Counted from the first letter of the stretch, positions 1 to 11,312 are shown. The stretch is DNA of 64,000 nt from Sulfuricurvum sp. PD_MW2 (GCF_002633015.1 NZ_NSIU01000004.1:32937-96936); one strand, 5' to 3'. Program-made: numbers and translations. The notes: generated from the letters alone by a model not told the origin.

Positions 1-1026
1 CAAATCTCCATTGCTTGAAGTATATGAGGTAGCTAAAGTCAATTTGGCTGCTCGATAGTTTATGGAAGTACGCAATGCAAACAATGCAGTATCAACACTC
101 TGATCACTATCATAATTGTTTGTTCTTGGCAAAATGATCGCACCAGCCCCTTTATCATATTGTTTAATATAGCGTCCTCCGAAACCTATAATCGCATCAC
201 CTGCTTCAAAAGCATAGTTGGCTTCTAGTGTCGTTTGATCAACAATATCATTCCAACGCATACCCCATAGCTGTAACTCTAGATTATCAATCGATTTATT
301 TTTGATTCCCCCGATAATAACACCGGGTGCTTCTCCGTGAGTTCCTTTTACCGTAGCGTAGTGGGTACCGTAATACGCAGCGATCTTATCCGGCGTATCT
401 CCTGTATCTGCCATATTTCCAAAATAACTCATGCCGCGTTCTTTGATTCGATCTGCGTAATCGATTTGAATGGTTGTATTTGGCAGATCATTTGAAATGG
501 CTTCGATACCCTCGATAGCGATCGGGATCATTTTTGTGTCATTTGGATTGATATAGGGATTACTCATCAGCATGCGTCCTGCTTTTGCCTTGGTATTTGC
601 AATATCGTATTGGAGATATGCTTGAGCCAAAACGGCATACCCTTGGGCGTACGTTGCTGAAACCGGTGCTCCGCTTGGACGAGTAATATCTCGAGAAAAA
701 AGATCCTTACTGGTGGTTGCACCTGCTCCGTCTGCTGCATCGGTAATGCCTGCTGGATTTTGTGTCGTATACAGACCTGCAGTTGCACTAAAACCATACA
801 ATGGAGCAGTTTTGTAAATCAAACTCCCTCCAACTGCCAGACCGTGAGCATCAGGGGCACCTTTCCCGGTTGTTCCATTGTTCACATCCCAATCCGTGTC
901 GAAGTATTGAGCTCGTAAACGTCCCTCTAGTTTTCCGTCTTTAAAGGCACTTGCCAAATCATCTGCAGCGGTAGCCAGCAGTGCTGTTCCTAAAAGTAAT
1001 GCGGCTGTAACACTGAATTTCGTCAT
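1..1026 (-). CDS. Outer-membrane porin-like protein (OprD/Campylobacterota major porin type), C-terminus runs off the window
   Basis: Open minus-strand frame from ATG at 1026 (MTKFSVTAALLLGTALLATAADDLASAFKDGKLEGRLRAQYFDTDW...) with signal peptide and porin-like beta-strand pattern; not in the ORF track because it is truncated at the window edge. Confidence 0.75.
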   Translation of the reverse strand, partial: MTKFSVTAALLLGTALLATAADDLASAFKDGKLEGRLRAQYFDTDWDVNNGTTGKGAPDAHGLAVGGSLIYKTAPLYGFSATAGLYTTQNPAGITDAADGAGATTSKDLFSRDITRPSGAPVSATYAQGYAVLAQAYLQYDIANTKAKAGRMLMSNPYINPNDTKMIPIAIEGIEAISNDLPNTTIQIDYADRIKERGMSYFGNMADTGDTPDKIAAYYGTHYATVKGTHGEAPGVIIGGIKNKSIDNLELQLWGMRWNDIVDQTTLEANYAFEAGDAIIGFGGRYIKQYDKGAGAIILPRTNNYDSDQSVDTALFALRTSINYRAAKLTLATSYTSSNGDL

Positions 1027-1096
1027 TTTTTATCCTTATTTATATTTTGATATAACGCTAATTTTGGCTATGTCAGACTCTGCCGAAGCAGAGCCG

Positions 1097-1852
1097 TTAT
1101 CTCTTCGGCAAGCCGTATCCACTTGATTTTAAAATTTCGAGTGCTTTGGGTGATGACATAAAGCGTAGGAATTTTTTGGCGGCGATTTGATTTTCAGGCG
1201 AGCCGTTTTTGAGACCTACCATCGCCTGATCGATCGTGTTGTACGATTTTGGATCGACTTCGACCCACTTACCGACGTTTTTCATCTCTGGGCTTAGGAC
1301 GATCGATTTGGCCATGAATCCGATATCGACTGCTTTGGACGTGACGTAGCTTCCGACCTGAGAGATCGATTCGGCAGTGACGATTTTAGATGCTGCATCA
1401 TCGGCAACTTTATAGTATTTCATCGTATTCATCGCTTCCGTTCCGTAAGGTGCGGTTTTTGGATTGGCGACGGCGATTTTTTTGACGGAGGGATCAGCCA
1501 CAATAGTGATTCCTTTGGAAAGATCGATACCCGTATCGCTCCAGATCACCAACTTGCCGTATGCGTACACTTGTGATGGAGTGGTTGTGAACCCTCCTTG
1601 GGCAAGTTTTGCAGGGAATTCGACATCTGCGGAGAGAAATGCGTCATACGGTGCACCGCTCATGATTTGTTGCGTCAGTTTACCGGAAGCACCGGTGATG
1701 ATTTTGACATCAATTCCGCTCTCTTTGGTAAACTCTTTTGCGATGTCGTTCACCGCATATTTCATATTAGCCGCAGCGGCAACCGTAATCGTTTGAGCGG
1801 CAAGTGCCGAAGCACATGCTAACGAAGCAAGAACAATTTTGAGTAATTTCAT
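1097..1852 (-). CDS. modA: Molybdate ABC transporter substrate-binding protein
   Basis: ORF with signal peptide and ModA-like sequence (ITVAAAANMKYAVNDIAKEFTKESGIDVKIITGASGKLTQQI). Confidence 0.9.
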   Translation of the reverse strand: MKLLKIVLASLACASALAAQTITVAAAANMKYAVNDIAKEFTKESGIDVKIITGASGKLTQQIMSGAPYDAFLSADVEFPAKLAQGGFTTTPSQVYAYGKLVIWSDTGIDLSKGITIVADPSVKKIAVANPKTAPYGTEAMNTMKYYKVADDAASKIVTAESISQVGSYVTSKAVDIGFMAKSIVLSPEMKNVGKWVEVDPKSYNTIDQAMVGLKNGSPENQIAAKKFLRFMSSPKALEILKSSGYGLPKR

Positions 1853-2008
1853 CTAATCTCCTTAGTATCTATTTTGATATAACGATTGATACAAACCAAT
1901 AAATGCAAAAATAGTTCGCGAAAAATACGACATTTTCGTTATGTTTTGTAAGATATAACGAAATTATAGAGAAAAAGTCTTAAAGTTTGTAGTGAAAATA
2001 AAAATGTG

Positions 2009-2785
2009 TTATAAGCCGATAATAATGTGTTTGGGAGAGATGAGGGCATAAGCATTCATCCCCTCGGAGAGTTTTTTCGTTTCTTTTGGATTCATCAGCG
2101 CGATAATATCGGTAAAAAGATCAAGTGCAAAGGTGATTTCATCGGTTTCTTCTTGAGATTCGATTCGGCTGATCGTCCCTTTGAGACAATTGATTGTCTC
2201 CTCTTTTTTAGAGGGAGCCGAAACGATTGTGACATCGCTGGATTTGATGATGGCATAGAGATCACATCCAATTGTAAGACCCATGTTACGGATCGATTTC
2301 ATCGTAATGATCGACTGGATCGTATGACTGCCGGTCAGTGAAAGGGTGAGGATACCGTTCAATCCTCGCTCTTCGATCGAGAGTAGGGTAGCGGGGAGCT
2401 GATTGCGTGCACTGGTGGTGAGAAAAGTACGGCTCAGGATTCGGGCGAGTCGCTCAGGATCATCTCCCGCTTCGGCGAATCGGTCGATAAACTGGCGATG
2501 CAGTTCTGAAAAGCGGTGAAACGTCGCAATAAGCTCATGCGCGTAGGGGGTAAGCTTCGTTCCTCCACCCCCTTTTCCTCCAGTCAAACGTTCGATGAGA
2601 GGCTGATCAGCAAGTGCATTCATACCGTTGATACGTTCCCATGCAGCTTTGTAGCTCATTTTCATCTCTTTGGCTGCGGCATTGATCGATCCTGTTTTGT
2701 CGATACGCTCCAGCAGCTCAATACGACCGGCACCTAAAAAGCTTTGACCTTCTTTACTAAGCCAAAAACGTCCGTCAATTTGCAT
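2009..2785 (-). CDS. modE: ModE-like molybdate-responsive transcriptional regulator (LysR-type HTH plus TOBE-like domain)
   Basis: N-terminal HTH (RIELLERIDKTGSINAAAKEMKMSYKAAWERINGMN) and C-terminal molybdate/TOBE-like region; adjacent to modA. Confidence 0.82.
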   Translation of the reverse strand: MQIDGRFWLSKEGQSFLGAGRIELLERIDKTGSINAAAKEMKMSYKAAWERINGMNALADQPLIERLTGGKGGGGTKLTPYAHELIATFHRFSELHRQFIDRFAEAGDDPERLARILSRTFLTTSARNQLPATLLSIEERGLNGILTLSLTGSHTIQSIITMKSIRNMGLTIGCDLYAIIKSSDVTIVSAPSKKEETINCLKGTISRIESQEETDEITFALDLFTDIIALMNPKETKKLSEGMNAYALISPKHIIIGL

Positions 2786-3576
2786 TAGAGAGAGAAACTC
2801 TGCTTCATTGCAGATCGGATGTTATCGATGGGAACTTCTCCATCCATAAAGAGATGATTGGCGAGAACTCCTTGCTCCAAAAGCATATCTGAACCGTCTT
2901 TATACGGGAGTCCGCTCACTTTTACTTCACGTAAATAAGGTGTTTCTTTTCCATAAATGACATCGATCGCCCCTTTTGCTTGGGCTAATAGTTCCATTAA
3001 AAGAGGACGTGGAAGAGGAAGTTCATTGTCGCTAAGCCCTGCAGAGGTGGTATTGATGATCAGATCATACGGTCTTGCCGTAAAATCGTCCCAGTCAAAA
3101 CACTCAAGCCCCTCAGATAAAAAGTATTCCAACCGTCCTCGTGATCGGTTTAGGATCGTAGGCGAAATTTCACCGTTACGCAAAGCGATAGCAAGGGCTC
3201 TGGCTGTTCCTCCTGCTCCTAAAATCAGAGCATTTTTAATTTCTCCGAAAGATTGAATTGCTGACATAAAACCATCTGCATCGGTGTTGTATCCGATCAG
3301 TTTCCCTTTTTCCAACACGAGGGTATTGACCGCTTTGATCGCTTTGGCAATACCGCGAACTTCATCGCATTGTGCATAAGCAGCTTCTTTGTGCGGGACG
3401 GTGACATTTGCTCCGGAAAGGGCTTTGGCAAAAAAAACATCTCGAAGTTGTGATCCATCCTGTAGTCGGGTACGACTGTAACATGCGGAGATGTCAAGTG
3501 CTTTGAAGACATAATTGTGCATCAACGGTGAGCGCGAATGGCTGACCGGATCACCGAAGATAGTGAAGTGTTTCAT
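2785..3576 (-). CDS. aroE: Shikimate dehydrogenase
   Basis: FGDPVSHSRSPLMHN, NVTVPHKEAA and LGAGGTARA motifs. Confidence 0.93.
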   Translation of the reverse strand: MKHFTIFGDPVSHSRSPLMHNYVFKALDISACYSRTRLQDGSQLRDVFFAKALSGANVTVPHKEAAYAQCDEVRGIAKAIKAVNTLVLEKGKLIGYNTDADGFMSAIQSFGEIKNALILGAGGTARALAIALRNGEISPTILNRSRGRLEYFLSEGLECFDWDDFTARPYDLIINTTSAGLSDNELPLPRPLLMELLAQAKGAIDVIYGKETPYLREVKVSGLPYKDGSDMLLEQGVLANHLFMDGEVPIDNIRSAMKQSFSL

Positions 3577-4985
3577 TTTGAAGGTACCAGATCATCCAAT
3601 GTGCTCATCAAAGCACCGAGTTTATTGGTCACTTCGAGGTATTCGAGTTCGTGAACCGAGTCTGCAACGACACCGGCTCCGGCTTGTAAAACAACGCTAT
3701 CGGGTTTGATAAGAGCGGTACGAATGGTTATAGCGCTGTCCATGTTTCCGTCAAATCCAAAATAACCGATCGTTCCGCTGTAAAATCCCCGCTTTACCCC
3801 CTCAAATTCTGCGATCAGCTCCATCGCACGAATTTTCGGTGCACCTGTCATGGTACCTGCAGTAAATGTAGCGGCGAGAAGATCAAACATATCTTTGTCA
3901 TCAGCGATTTGAGCATGGACATCGGAAACAATATGCATAACATGTGAGTAGCGCTCAACGTGCATCATCTCTTCAACTTTTACGGTTCCTGTTTTCGCAA
4001 CACGTCCGACATCGTTACGTCCTAGATCAATCAGCATGAGATGTTCTGAAAGCTCTTTTGGATCGGAGAGAAGTTCCTCTTCGAGTTCCAAATCGCGTTG
4101 TCGTGTTCCGCCGCGTTTTCGAGTACCTGCAATCGGACGAAGGAGGATATCCCCATCCGTAAGGCGAACCATAACTTCAGGAGAACTGCCGACAATACTG
4201 AAATCCTCATACTCCATCAAATACATATAGGGAGAGGGGTTTTTAAGTCTCAAAATACGGTAAAAACTAAACGGATCAACCTGTGCATGTCGGATATAGC
4301 GGTTGGTCATGAGTATTTGGAAAACATCACCGCTAAGGATCATGTTTTTAGATTGATCGACCATCGAGAAAAATTTCTCTTTGGTAAAAATGAACTCTCC
4401 GCCTTGGTCATTGTGTATCGGTTTGAGAGGAGTGTAGGTATATGGAGATTTGAGCGTAGTTTCGATCTCTTCAAAACGCTCACTCATTGCGTCTTGAGTC
4501 GTAAGCATGGTAATCGTTGCGGTCTTATGGGAGACGACCAAAGTGAGTTTCGGTAGGATCAAATCCATATCGGGGATATTGGTTTGATCGACGAGATGAC
4601 TCATCGATTCTTCAAGAACATGCTCAAAAACCTGTACCATATCGTATCCGATATAGCCGATAAAACCGTCGATATAGCCCACTTTTAGTTCGCGAGCACG
4701 TTCACGATAGGCTTTGTGATCAAGTGCCGCATAGTATTTTTTTAAAAATTCAAAAGGGGAGATATCGAGCGTTTTGCTTTGAGCTGTTGAATTGATATAG
4801 GTGGTTTGCTTTTGATTGTAAATCAGTCTCTCGCGCGCACCGATAACGATAATAGTGTAATTACCGTCGCTGTTTCCAGCACTTTCGAATAAGAAGCTGA
4901 CTTCATTAGGGAAAAGGCTTTTTGCCTTTTCGTATACGGCTATAGGGGCAAATTGGTCAAGAGAAAAATGGCGTGAAGAGATCAC
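3573..4985 (-). CDS. trpE: Anthranilate synthase component I-like / chorismate-binding protein (GTG start probably at 4985)
   Basis: Chorismate-binding domain (LIDLGRNDVGRVAKTGTV, AGTMTGAPKIRAMELI). ORF track start 5060 overlaps the SPOR gene; a GTG at 4985 (VISSRHFSLDQF) fits better. Confidence 0.82.
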   Translation of the reverse strand: MISSRHFSLDQFAPIAVYEKAKSLFPNEVSFLFESAGNSDGNYTIIVIGARERLIYNQKQTTYINSTAQSKTLDISPFEFLKKYYAALDHKAYRERARELKVGYIDGFIGYIGYDMVQVFEHVLEESMSHLVDQTNIPDMDLILPKLTLVVSHKTATITMLTTQDAMSERFEEIETTLKSPYTYTPLKPIHNDQGGEFIFTKEKFFSMVDQSKNMILSGDVFQILMTNRYIRHAQVDPFSFYRILRLKNPSPYMYLMEYEDFSIVGSSPEVMVRLTDGDILLRPIAGTRKRGGTRQRDLELEEELLSDPKELSEHLMLIDLGRNDVGRVAKTGTVKVEEMMHVERYSHVMHIVSDVHAQIADDKDMFDLLAATFTAGTMTGAPKIRAMELIAEFEGVKRGFYSGTIGYFGFDGNMDSAITIRTALIKPDSVVLQAGAGVVADSVHELEYLEVTNKLGALMSTLDDLVPSK

Positions 4986-4995
4986 ATTACCCCTT

Positions 4996-5943
4996 TTATT
5001 TTTGCGCCGGAGTAGGATAAGCACCCGACTCGATATTGCGTTTGACATTACCGAGTACATCTTGTGCCGCTTTTTTGCCTTGGAACGGTCCGACCATTAC
5101 TTTGGTTGTTGCTCCTGCTGGGACGGTAGTGTATTTGAGACCACTGGCATTGAGGCGATCAAACAATGCTTTATTCGGCTCTTTGCTAAATGAACCGACT
5201 TGGATATACCATACCCCTGAATCTTCTGATTTTGCGGCTGTTTTAGGCGCTGATGCATCCGCAGAAGCAGGTTTGGCTGCTGAATCGACAGTCGCTTTTT
5301 CTGCTGCTTTAGGGGCAGATGTTTCGGTTGCAGGTTTTGCAGCCACTTTTTTAGGTTCTACTTCTTTTTTTGCCTCAGTCGGCTTTGTTGTTTTAATAGT
5401 CGGTGTATTGACGACCGTTTTTTCTGTTTTCGGAGCACTAACAACAGCCGGTTTTGCAGTCATTTTCGTTGGTGCAGTGGCAGGTGTAGGAGCAGATGCA
5501 GGAACCGAAACAGCTTTTGGCTGTGGTGCTGGAACGCTTTGCGGTGCAGGTACAACCGGAGCACTTTGAACAACATGTTCTTGTGCCGGAGTATTTTGCA
5601 TTGATTCTTGTTTAATTTTTTGAGCAATTTTTCCTAAATCTTGTTGTGCTGAAGGTGCTGCAGGAACTTCGGCGGCTGTAGTAGCATTACCTTCACCTTC
5701 TTGGATCACTTTTACAGGCTCAAAGAGAGGATCATCGACAATTTCTTTCGGAGAAGTCGGTGTAGGAGGAACAGCAGCAACCGGTGGTTGTACCTCAGAT
5801 TGTGTCTTGAGTGAATTCATAATCACCAAAACAATGATTAGTATCAGTGTCAAAGCAGCAATCGCCAAAAGCAATTTCTTGCTATTGGAGTTTGATCCGC
5901 CTTTGCTGAGGATGATGTCGTTAAGTTCGTTTTTTTCTTCCAT
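4996..5943 (-). CDS. SPOR-domain membrane protein with Ala/Pro/Lys-rich linker
   Basis: N-terminal TM segment, low-complexity linker, C-terminal SPOR-like GVWYIQVGSFSKEPNKALFDRL... Confidence 0.82.
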   Translation of the reverse strand: MEEKNELNDIILSKGGSNSNSKKLLLAIAALTLILIIVLVIMNSLKTQSEVQPPVAAVPPTPTSPKEIVDDPLFEPVKVIQEGEGNATTAAEVPAAPSAQQDLGKIAQKIKQESMQNTPAQEHVVQSAPVVPAPQSVPAPQPKAVSVPASAPTPATAPTKMTAKPAVVSAPKTEKTVVNTPTIKTTKPTEAKKEVEPKKVAAKPATETSAPKAAEKATVDSAAKPASADASAPKTAAKSEDSGVWYIQVGSFSKEPNKALFDRLNASGLKYTTVPAGATTKVMVGPFQGKKAAQDVLGNVKRNIESGAYPTPAQK

Positions 5944-5985
5944 AAAAGTACCGTTCCTTATGCGTAGTGATAGTCTTTTCGAGTG

Positions 5986-6534
5986 TTACATATGCTTCGA
6001 CCACGAAGCTCCACGCTCTTTTGCGTATACTTCGTAGGGAAGGTTGAGAATGTTGTACTCCATCGGCAAATCGAGTGTCGGAAACATTCTCCACTGTTTT
6101 GGTTGTTTTGCAGCCAATTTCATCGAAATCATTTTACCCAGTTGGTTGGCTTCTTGTAAAGTTGTATGTCCTTTATGGATATATACATGCAGATGCCCAG
6201 GTGTCTTCGTTTCGAAAGCGGTAAAATTGATAAATCCCTCTTCTCTAAGCAATAATTGTGCCTTATGGTAAAAGCGCTGAGGATCGGTACCGTTATAGTC
6301 GATGACGATATTTTCAACTTTATCAAACTTATTGATCAAAGAGTGAGCTATTGTGATTTGTTTTTTAAGATGCTGATCGATAATCGCTTGTGTCATTGTT
6401 TTATCGATCCGCTCGTATTTGTTAAAAAAAGTACGCCCTTTGAAATCGATTTTGTCAACAACAGTATCATGCTTCAGCCAGTAATGGTCTGAAATCATTT
6501 TTATCAGCTTCATATCCATCGATGTCATGGGCAA
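5986..6534 (-). CDS. DUF1882-like conserved Campylobacterota protein
   Basis: Full ORF between SPOR protein and glyA; resembles the DUF1882 family from memory. Confidence 0.6.
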   Translation of the reverse strand: MPMTSMDMKLIKMISDHYWLKHDTVVDKIDFKGRTFFNKYERIDKTMTQAIIDQHLKKQITIAHSLINKFDKVENIVIDYNGTDPQRFYHKAQLLLREEGFINFTAFETKTPGHLHVYIHKGHTTLQEANQLGKMISMKLAAKQPKQWRMFPTLDLPMEYNILNLPYEVYAKERGASWSKHM

Positions 6535-6540
6535 TACCTT

Positions 6541-7788
6541 TTAATATGTCGATTGTTTATAAATAACGAAATTTTTAGCAAGCGCTTTTAGCTCTTCTTT
6601 TATCGCTGCTTGTTTTGATTCATTTTCAATATCATCCAAAACATCGGCAATTTTGTTGGCAATAAATTCGAACTCTTTTTCTTTCATACCGCGTGATGTC
6701 AACGCAGGGCTTCCGATACGTACACCTGAAGTAACGAACGGTGAACGGGTTTCTCCCGGTACGGTATTTTTATTGACGGTGATTCCGGCACGTCCAAGAG
6801 CAGCATCGGCATCTTTTCCGCTGAACGGTTTATTCAAAAATGAGACGAGAACAAGGTGATTGTCCGTTCCACCGCTGACGATGTCGTATCCCCGAGCCAT
6901 TAATACTTTAGCAAGTACCGCTGCATTTGCTTTGACTTGTGCCGCGTACACTTTCCACTCAGCAGAGAGATTGTATTTGAACCCCACCGCTTTTGCTGCG
7001 ATGACATGAACCAAAGGTCCGCCTTGTAATGCAGGGAAAATCGCAGAATTGATTTTTTTTGCGATCTCTTCATCATTGGTCATGATCATACCGCCGCGTG
7101 GTCCTGCAAGGGTTTTATGGGTTGTTGTCGTAACAACATCGGCATATGGGAACGGGCTAGGGTGCTCACCTGCACAAACAAGTCCGGCGATGTGTGCGAT
7201 ATCGGCAAAAAGGATCGCTCCGACGGCATCGGCGATTTCACGGAATTTTTTGAAATCGATTTCACGAGCGTACGCTGAAGCACCGCAAACAATGATTTTT
7301 GGTTGAACGATCTTTGCGATATCCATAACACGCTCATAGTTGATACGCCCATCAAGCTCTACACCATAGGAAAAACTATGATAGTTTTTACCCGAAAAAC
7401 TTACTTTTGAACCGTGCGTCAAATGTCCGCCGTGGCTGAGATCCATCCCTAAAAGTTTGTCTCCGGCTTGTAGCAATGCTGCATAAACAGCACCGTTTGC
7501 TGATGAACCTGAATGCGGTTGAACATTAGCAAACTTACATCCAAAGAGCTCACATGCACGATCGATTGCTAGTTGCTCTACGCCATCAGCATATTCACAT
7601 CCGCCATAGTAGCGTTTTGCCGGATACCCTTCTGCGTATTTGTTGGTAAATACGGAACCCATGGCTTCCATAACGGCAGGTAGGGTGAAGTTTTCGGATG
7701 CAATCATTTCTAAATGATCGGTTTGACGTTCGAGCTCTTGCTCACATAGGGTATAAATTTCGTTATCGAATTCTTTGAGGAAACTCAT
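6541..7788 (-). CDS. glyA: Serine hydroxymethyltransferase
   Basis: [38 protein letters not shown] and [14 protein letters not shown] motifs. Confidence 0.97.
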   Translation of the reverse strand: MSFLKEFDNEIYTLCEQELERQTDHLEMIASENFTLPAVMEAMGSVFTNKYAEGYPAKRYYGGCEYADGVEQLAIDRACELFGCKFANVQPHSGSSANGAVYAALLQAGDKLLGMDLSHGGHLTHGSKVSFSGKNYHSFSYGVELDGRINYERVMDIAKIVQPKIIVCGASAYAREIDFKKFREIADAVGAILFADIAHIAGLVCAGEHPSPFPYADVVTTTTHKTLAGPRGGMIMTNDEEIAKKINSAIFPALQGGPLVHVIAAKAVGFKYNLSAEWKVYAAQVKANAAVLAKVLMARGYDIVSGGTDNHLVLVSFLNKPFSGKDADAALGRAGITVNKNTVPGETRSPFVTSGVRIGSPALTSRGMKEKEFEFIANKIADVLDDIENESKQAAIKEELKALAKNFVIYKQSTY

Positions 7789-9302
7789 TCTTCTTCTCCA
7801 TTGTGGTTTTGATTGTGGTGTAAAGGTTTCATTGCCGGGAAAAGCAATACATCCCGGATTGAGTGTTGATTGGTCAGCATCATGACAAGGCGATCGATTC
7901 CGATTCCTTGACCTGCTGTGGGTGCCATACCGTAGCTGAGTGCCGTGACAAAATCTTCGTCCATTTCATGAGCTTCATCATCGCCCGAATCTTTTGCGGC
8001 CATTTGTCCTTCGAAACGCTCTAACTGATCGACTGGGTCGTTGAGCTCGCTAAACGCATTGGCAATTTCACGTCCTGCGATAAAGAGTTCAAAGCGATCG
8101 GTCAACTCAGGACGCTCGTCATTACGGCGTGCAAGCGGAGAAATTTCGACCGGATAGTGGGTAATGAAAGTCGGATTGATCAGTTTGGCTTCAACGAACT
8201 CATCAAAGAGTTCTCCTTGAAGCTGACCTAGATTCATCGATGCATTCGCTTCAAGATTTTTAGATTTTAAAAATGCCAAGATGGCCTCTTTGTCATTGAC
8301 AATCTCTTCGGGAACTCCACCGATGACACTGAGGCTTTTAACGAGTTCGATTTCAGTGAATTTATCAAAATCGACTTCCAAATCACCATAAGGGAGACGT
8401 TTTGGAAGGTCAAGATGATCAAAAAGGTACTCAAAATACTCTTTTGTGATCGCAATCAGGTCTTTATAGGTTTTATACGCCCAGTAAAATTCGATAGAAG
8501 TAAACTCAGGATTATGGGTAGCGTCCATCCCCTCGTTACGGAAATTACGGTTAATTTCAAAGACGGCTTCAAATCCGCCGACGATGAGGCGTTTGAGATA
8601 AAGCTCCGGAGCAATACGCAAATAACGATCAATTCCCAACGCATTATGGTGGGTGACGAATGGTTTCGCGTTTGCACCGCCGGCGATAGGATGCATCATC
8701 GGTGTTTCAACTTCGAGAAACCCTTTGTCTTCAAAAAATCGACGTGTAAGACTGATCACTTTGGAACGGATATGGAAAGTTTTTCGTACTTCGGAATTCA
8801 TGATCAAATCCAGATAGCGCTGACGATAACGCATCTCTTTGTCTTGAATACCATGAAATTTTTCAGGGAGTGGAGAGATTGCTTTGGTCAAAATTTTCAC
8901 ATTATCGGCATGCAAAGAGAGTTCCCCGTGTTGAGTGACGAACGGGTAGCCGCTAACTTCGATGATATCTCCTACTTCGATCAGTTTTTTGAAAACATCG
9001 TTGTAAAAATTTTCGCTTAAATTGTCGCGTGCAACATAAATTTGGAGCATTCCGCTCTCATCTTCGATTTTGATGAAACTTGCTTTTCCCATTAAACGGT
9101 AGAGTTTGATACGTCCCGCAACCGTGTAATGGCGATTTTCATCCCGTTTTTCCTCTTTTTGAAAAAGGTCGGAGTTTACGTTATGAAATTTATCAATGGT
9201 CGTGTTACGTTCAGAATGGTTTGCATACGGATCGATCCCGAGTGCTCTTAATGCACCCGCTTTTTCGATCCGCTGTTGTACGTACTGGTTTTCAAATGCC
9301 AA
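7785..9302 (-). CDS. lysS: Lysyl-tRNA synthetase, class II
   Basis: Class II aaRS motifs ([34 protein letters not shown]). Confidence 0.96.
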   Translation of the reverse strand: MAFENQYVQQRIEKAGALRALGIDPYANHSERNTTIDKFHNVNSDLFQKEEKRDENRHYTVAGRIKLYRLMGKASFIKIEDESGMLQIYVARDNLSENFYNDVFKKLIEVGDIIEVSGYPFVTQHGELSLHADNVKILTKAISPLPEKFHGIQDKEMRYRQRYLDLIMNSEVRKTFHIRSKVISLTRRFFEDKGFLEVETPMMHPIAGGANAKPFVTHHNALGIDRYLRIAPELYLKRLIVGGFEAVFEINRNFRNEGMDATHNPEFTSIEFYWAYKTYKDLIAITKEYFEYLFDHLDLPKRLPYGDLEVDFDKFTEIELVKSLSVIGGVPEEIVNDKEAILAFLKSKNLEANASMNLGQLQGELFDEFVEAKLINPTFITHYPVEISPLARRNDERPELTDRFELFIAGREIANAFSELNDPVDQLERFEGQMAAKDSGDDEAHEMDEDFVTALSYGMAPTAGQGIGIDRLVMMLTNQHSIRDVLLFPAMKPLHHNQNHNGEEE

Positions 9303-9323
9303 TGGTATTCCTTTTATCGATAG

Positions 9324-9803
9324 TTATTTTTTTGTTTCTTGACAGGTTTTACAAACCCCGTAAATCTGCATGGAATGCTCTTGCATCACAAATCCCAAAC
9401 GTTCGGTAATCTCTTTTTGGCGATGCTCAATCTCCTCATCTACAAACTCGGTGATGGTTCCGCATGAGGTACAAATAATATGGTCGTGATGGTCTTTTGC
9501 TCCCAACTCATATTTTTTCCCCTGTGCTCCGAAGGAAAGCGATGTCACCATATCGGAATCTTCAAGGAGTGAAAGTGTCCGATAAACGGTAGCGATTCCG
9601 GTATTCAGTTCAGGATGCTTTTGCTGAATCAGATGGTGCAACCCCTCGGGAGTAAGATGTTCATCCGAGTTATAAAGCATTTCCAAAATTACTTCACGCT
9701 GAATCGTGAATTTAAGACCGTTCGCTTTTAGTAATTGCTTGAAATCATTCAACAATTTTGCATAATCGACCGTACGTTCTGTGAATTCTGTATACGCATT
9801 CAT
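9324..9803 (-). CDS. fur: Ferric uptake regulator
   Basis: Fur fold, HHDHIICTSCGTITEFVDEEIE and CxxC. Confidence 0.9.
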   Translation of the reverse strand: MNAYTEFTERTVDYAKLLNDFKQLLKANGLKFTIQREVILEMLYNSDEHLTPEGLHHLIQQKHPELNTGIATVYRTLSLLEDSDMVTSLSFGAQGKKYELGAKDHHDHIICTSCGTITEFVDEEIEHRQKEITERLGFVMQEHSMQIYGVCKTCQETKK

Positions 9804-9807
9804 CGAG

Positions 9808-10362
9808 TTAATTATCCTTGTTCAAAGTGGTGTTGTTGTCGCTTGTATTGAAATCGTTTAAAAGCGATGCAGTGCTGTTGGTTTCAATATGCAAAATAAA
9901 ATTCCCGGTTGCGAACATCGGTTTATACAAATAGCTATTAGAGAGTTTTTGTTCAAAATTTTCTCGGATAGCACTGACGCTAAAAAGTGCATAAACGATG
10001 ATTGAAATGATGAAGAAAAATTTGCTGCTCCCCATCACAAAACCCAATCCGCGATCCAATGGCCCTAATCCGCTCAATGTGCTGAGCTTTTTGAACCCCG
10101 ATCCTAATGCAACCATAAGGAGCCAAAATATTCCCAATGCGAAAATAAATCCGACAAGATTGATAGCGGTGGTACTTTCAAAATGAAAAATGAAATCACT
10201 GAGGAAATTACCGATAATCCCGCCTAAATGAGAAGCGACAAAAACACCGCCTACAATACCGATTAATCCGAAAACCTCTTTAGAAAAGCCGTTTAAAAGC
10301 CCTTTGAGCCCTAAAAGCAATACGACGGATCCAACCGCAAGGTCAAAATAACTTAAATCCAT
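9808..10362 (-). CDS. cvpA: CvpA family membrane protein
   Basis: DLAVGSVVLLLGLKGLLNGFSKEVFGLIG, four TM segments. Confidence 0.82.
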   Translation of the reverse strand: MDLSYFDLAVGSVVLLLGLKGLLNGFSKEVFGLIGIVGGVFVASHLGGIIGNFLSDFIFHFESTTAINLVGFIFALGIFWLLMVALGSGFKKLSTLSGLGPLDRGLGFVMGSSKFFFIISIIVYALFSVSAIRENFEQKLSNSYLYKPMFATGNFILHIETNSTASLLNDFNTSDNNTTLNKDN

Positions 10363-11312
10363 TAAAACTCCGTCTCTAAACGATCTTTGCCGTTGTTTTT
10401 TGCTTTATACAATGCTGCATCTGAACGTTCGATAACCGTGTCGATTGTGTCATTTGGCTGCAGTTTTGTCATACCAATACTTAGCGTAACGGTAATCTGC
10501 TGATTTTGAAAAAGAGGCTTGTTATTTCGACAAAGTGTTAACAGCCTTTCAGCCACCAGCTTTGCCCCTTCTATATCCGTACGATTGAGAATGATAATAA
10601 ACTCTTCACCACCGAATCGATATACTCGATCCCCATCACGAAGCGCTTTTTTGAAGAGTTTCGCTAAGAAAATCAGTACTTTGTCTCCCGCGATGTGACC
10701 GAACTGATCATTGATCATTTTAAAATTGTCTGCATCGACCATCAACACAAAAATTTCAAAATCGAAAATATTTTTTTCCAAGATACTTTTGAGATGTTCG
10801 TGAAGTGCATATCGGTTAAACGTTTTGGTTAGAGGGTCCAGAGATGTTTTTACTTCAAGGTTTTTGACTTGTTCCATCAATGTATGAATCACTTCATTGG
10901 CACGGGTTACTTCATCGCTGAGATGCACTTGGATGTCGTTGAATTTTTCAGTAATTTTGTCAAAATTGATCAAAGCATCGTTGTTTTCGAGCAACTCGGA
11001 CTGTTCTTCAGATATTTTTTCAATTTTTTGGTTGGTCACGGAATATGAGTCGATACTCTTTATGGCCAGTTCTTTGTATTCATCAGCAATGGTGTCACGA
11101 TACGATTGCAGATCGATGGCACCAGAAGCGTAGGATTCTAGAACTTCATTGGTAGCAGTAGCAACGAGTTCAGCAAATTCGCTTGGTCCAATCGTTTTTT
11201 GTTGCTTGCTGATTGATGCCAGTTGAACAGAGAGTTGTTTACAAAAATGGAATAAAAAAGGATTTGTTTGACTGTATTCCACCTGTGACCTTTTTACTAG
11301 ATAAATACTCAA
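10362..11312 (-). CDS. GGDEF diguanylate cyclase
   Basis: Canonical RFGGEEFIIIL motif and GGDEF domain. Confidence 0.92.
   Translation of the reverse strand: MSIYLVKRSQVEYSQTNPFLFHFCKQLSVQLASISKQQKTIGPSEFAELVATATNEVLESYASGAIDLQSYRDTIADEYKELAIKSIDSYSVTNQKIEKISEEQSELLENNDALINFDKITEKFNDIQVHLSDEVTRANEVIHTLMEQVKNLEVKTSLDPLTKTFNRYALHEHLKSILEKNIFDFEIFVLMVDADNFKMINDQFGHIAGDKVLIFLAKLFKKALRDGDRVYRFGGEEFIIILNRTDIEGAKLVAERLLTLCRNNKPLFQNQQITVTLSIGMTKLQPNDTIDTVIERSDAALYKAKNNGKDRLETEF

Noticed and set aside
567-797. 76-aa minus-strand ORF
   Set aside because: Alternative frame within the porin gene; no recognisable features.
5036-5569. 177-aa plus-strand ORF
   Set aside because: Antisense to the Ala/Pro-rich SPOR-domain gene; composition artefact.
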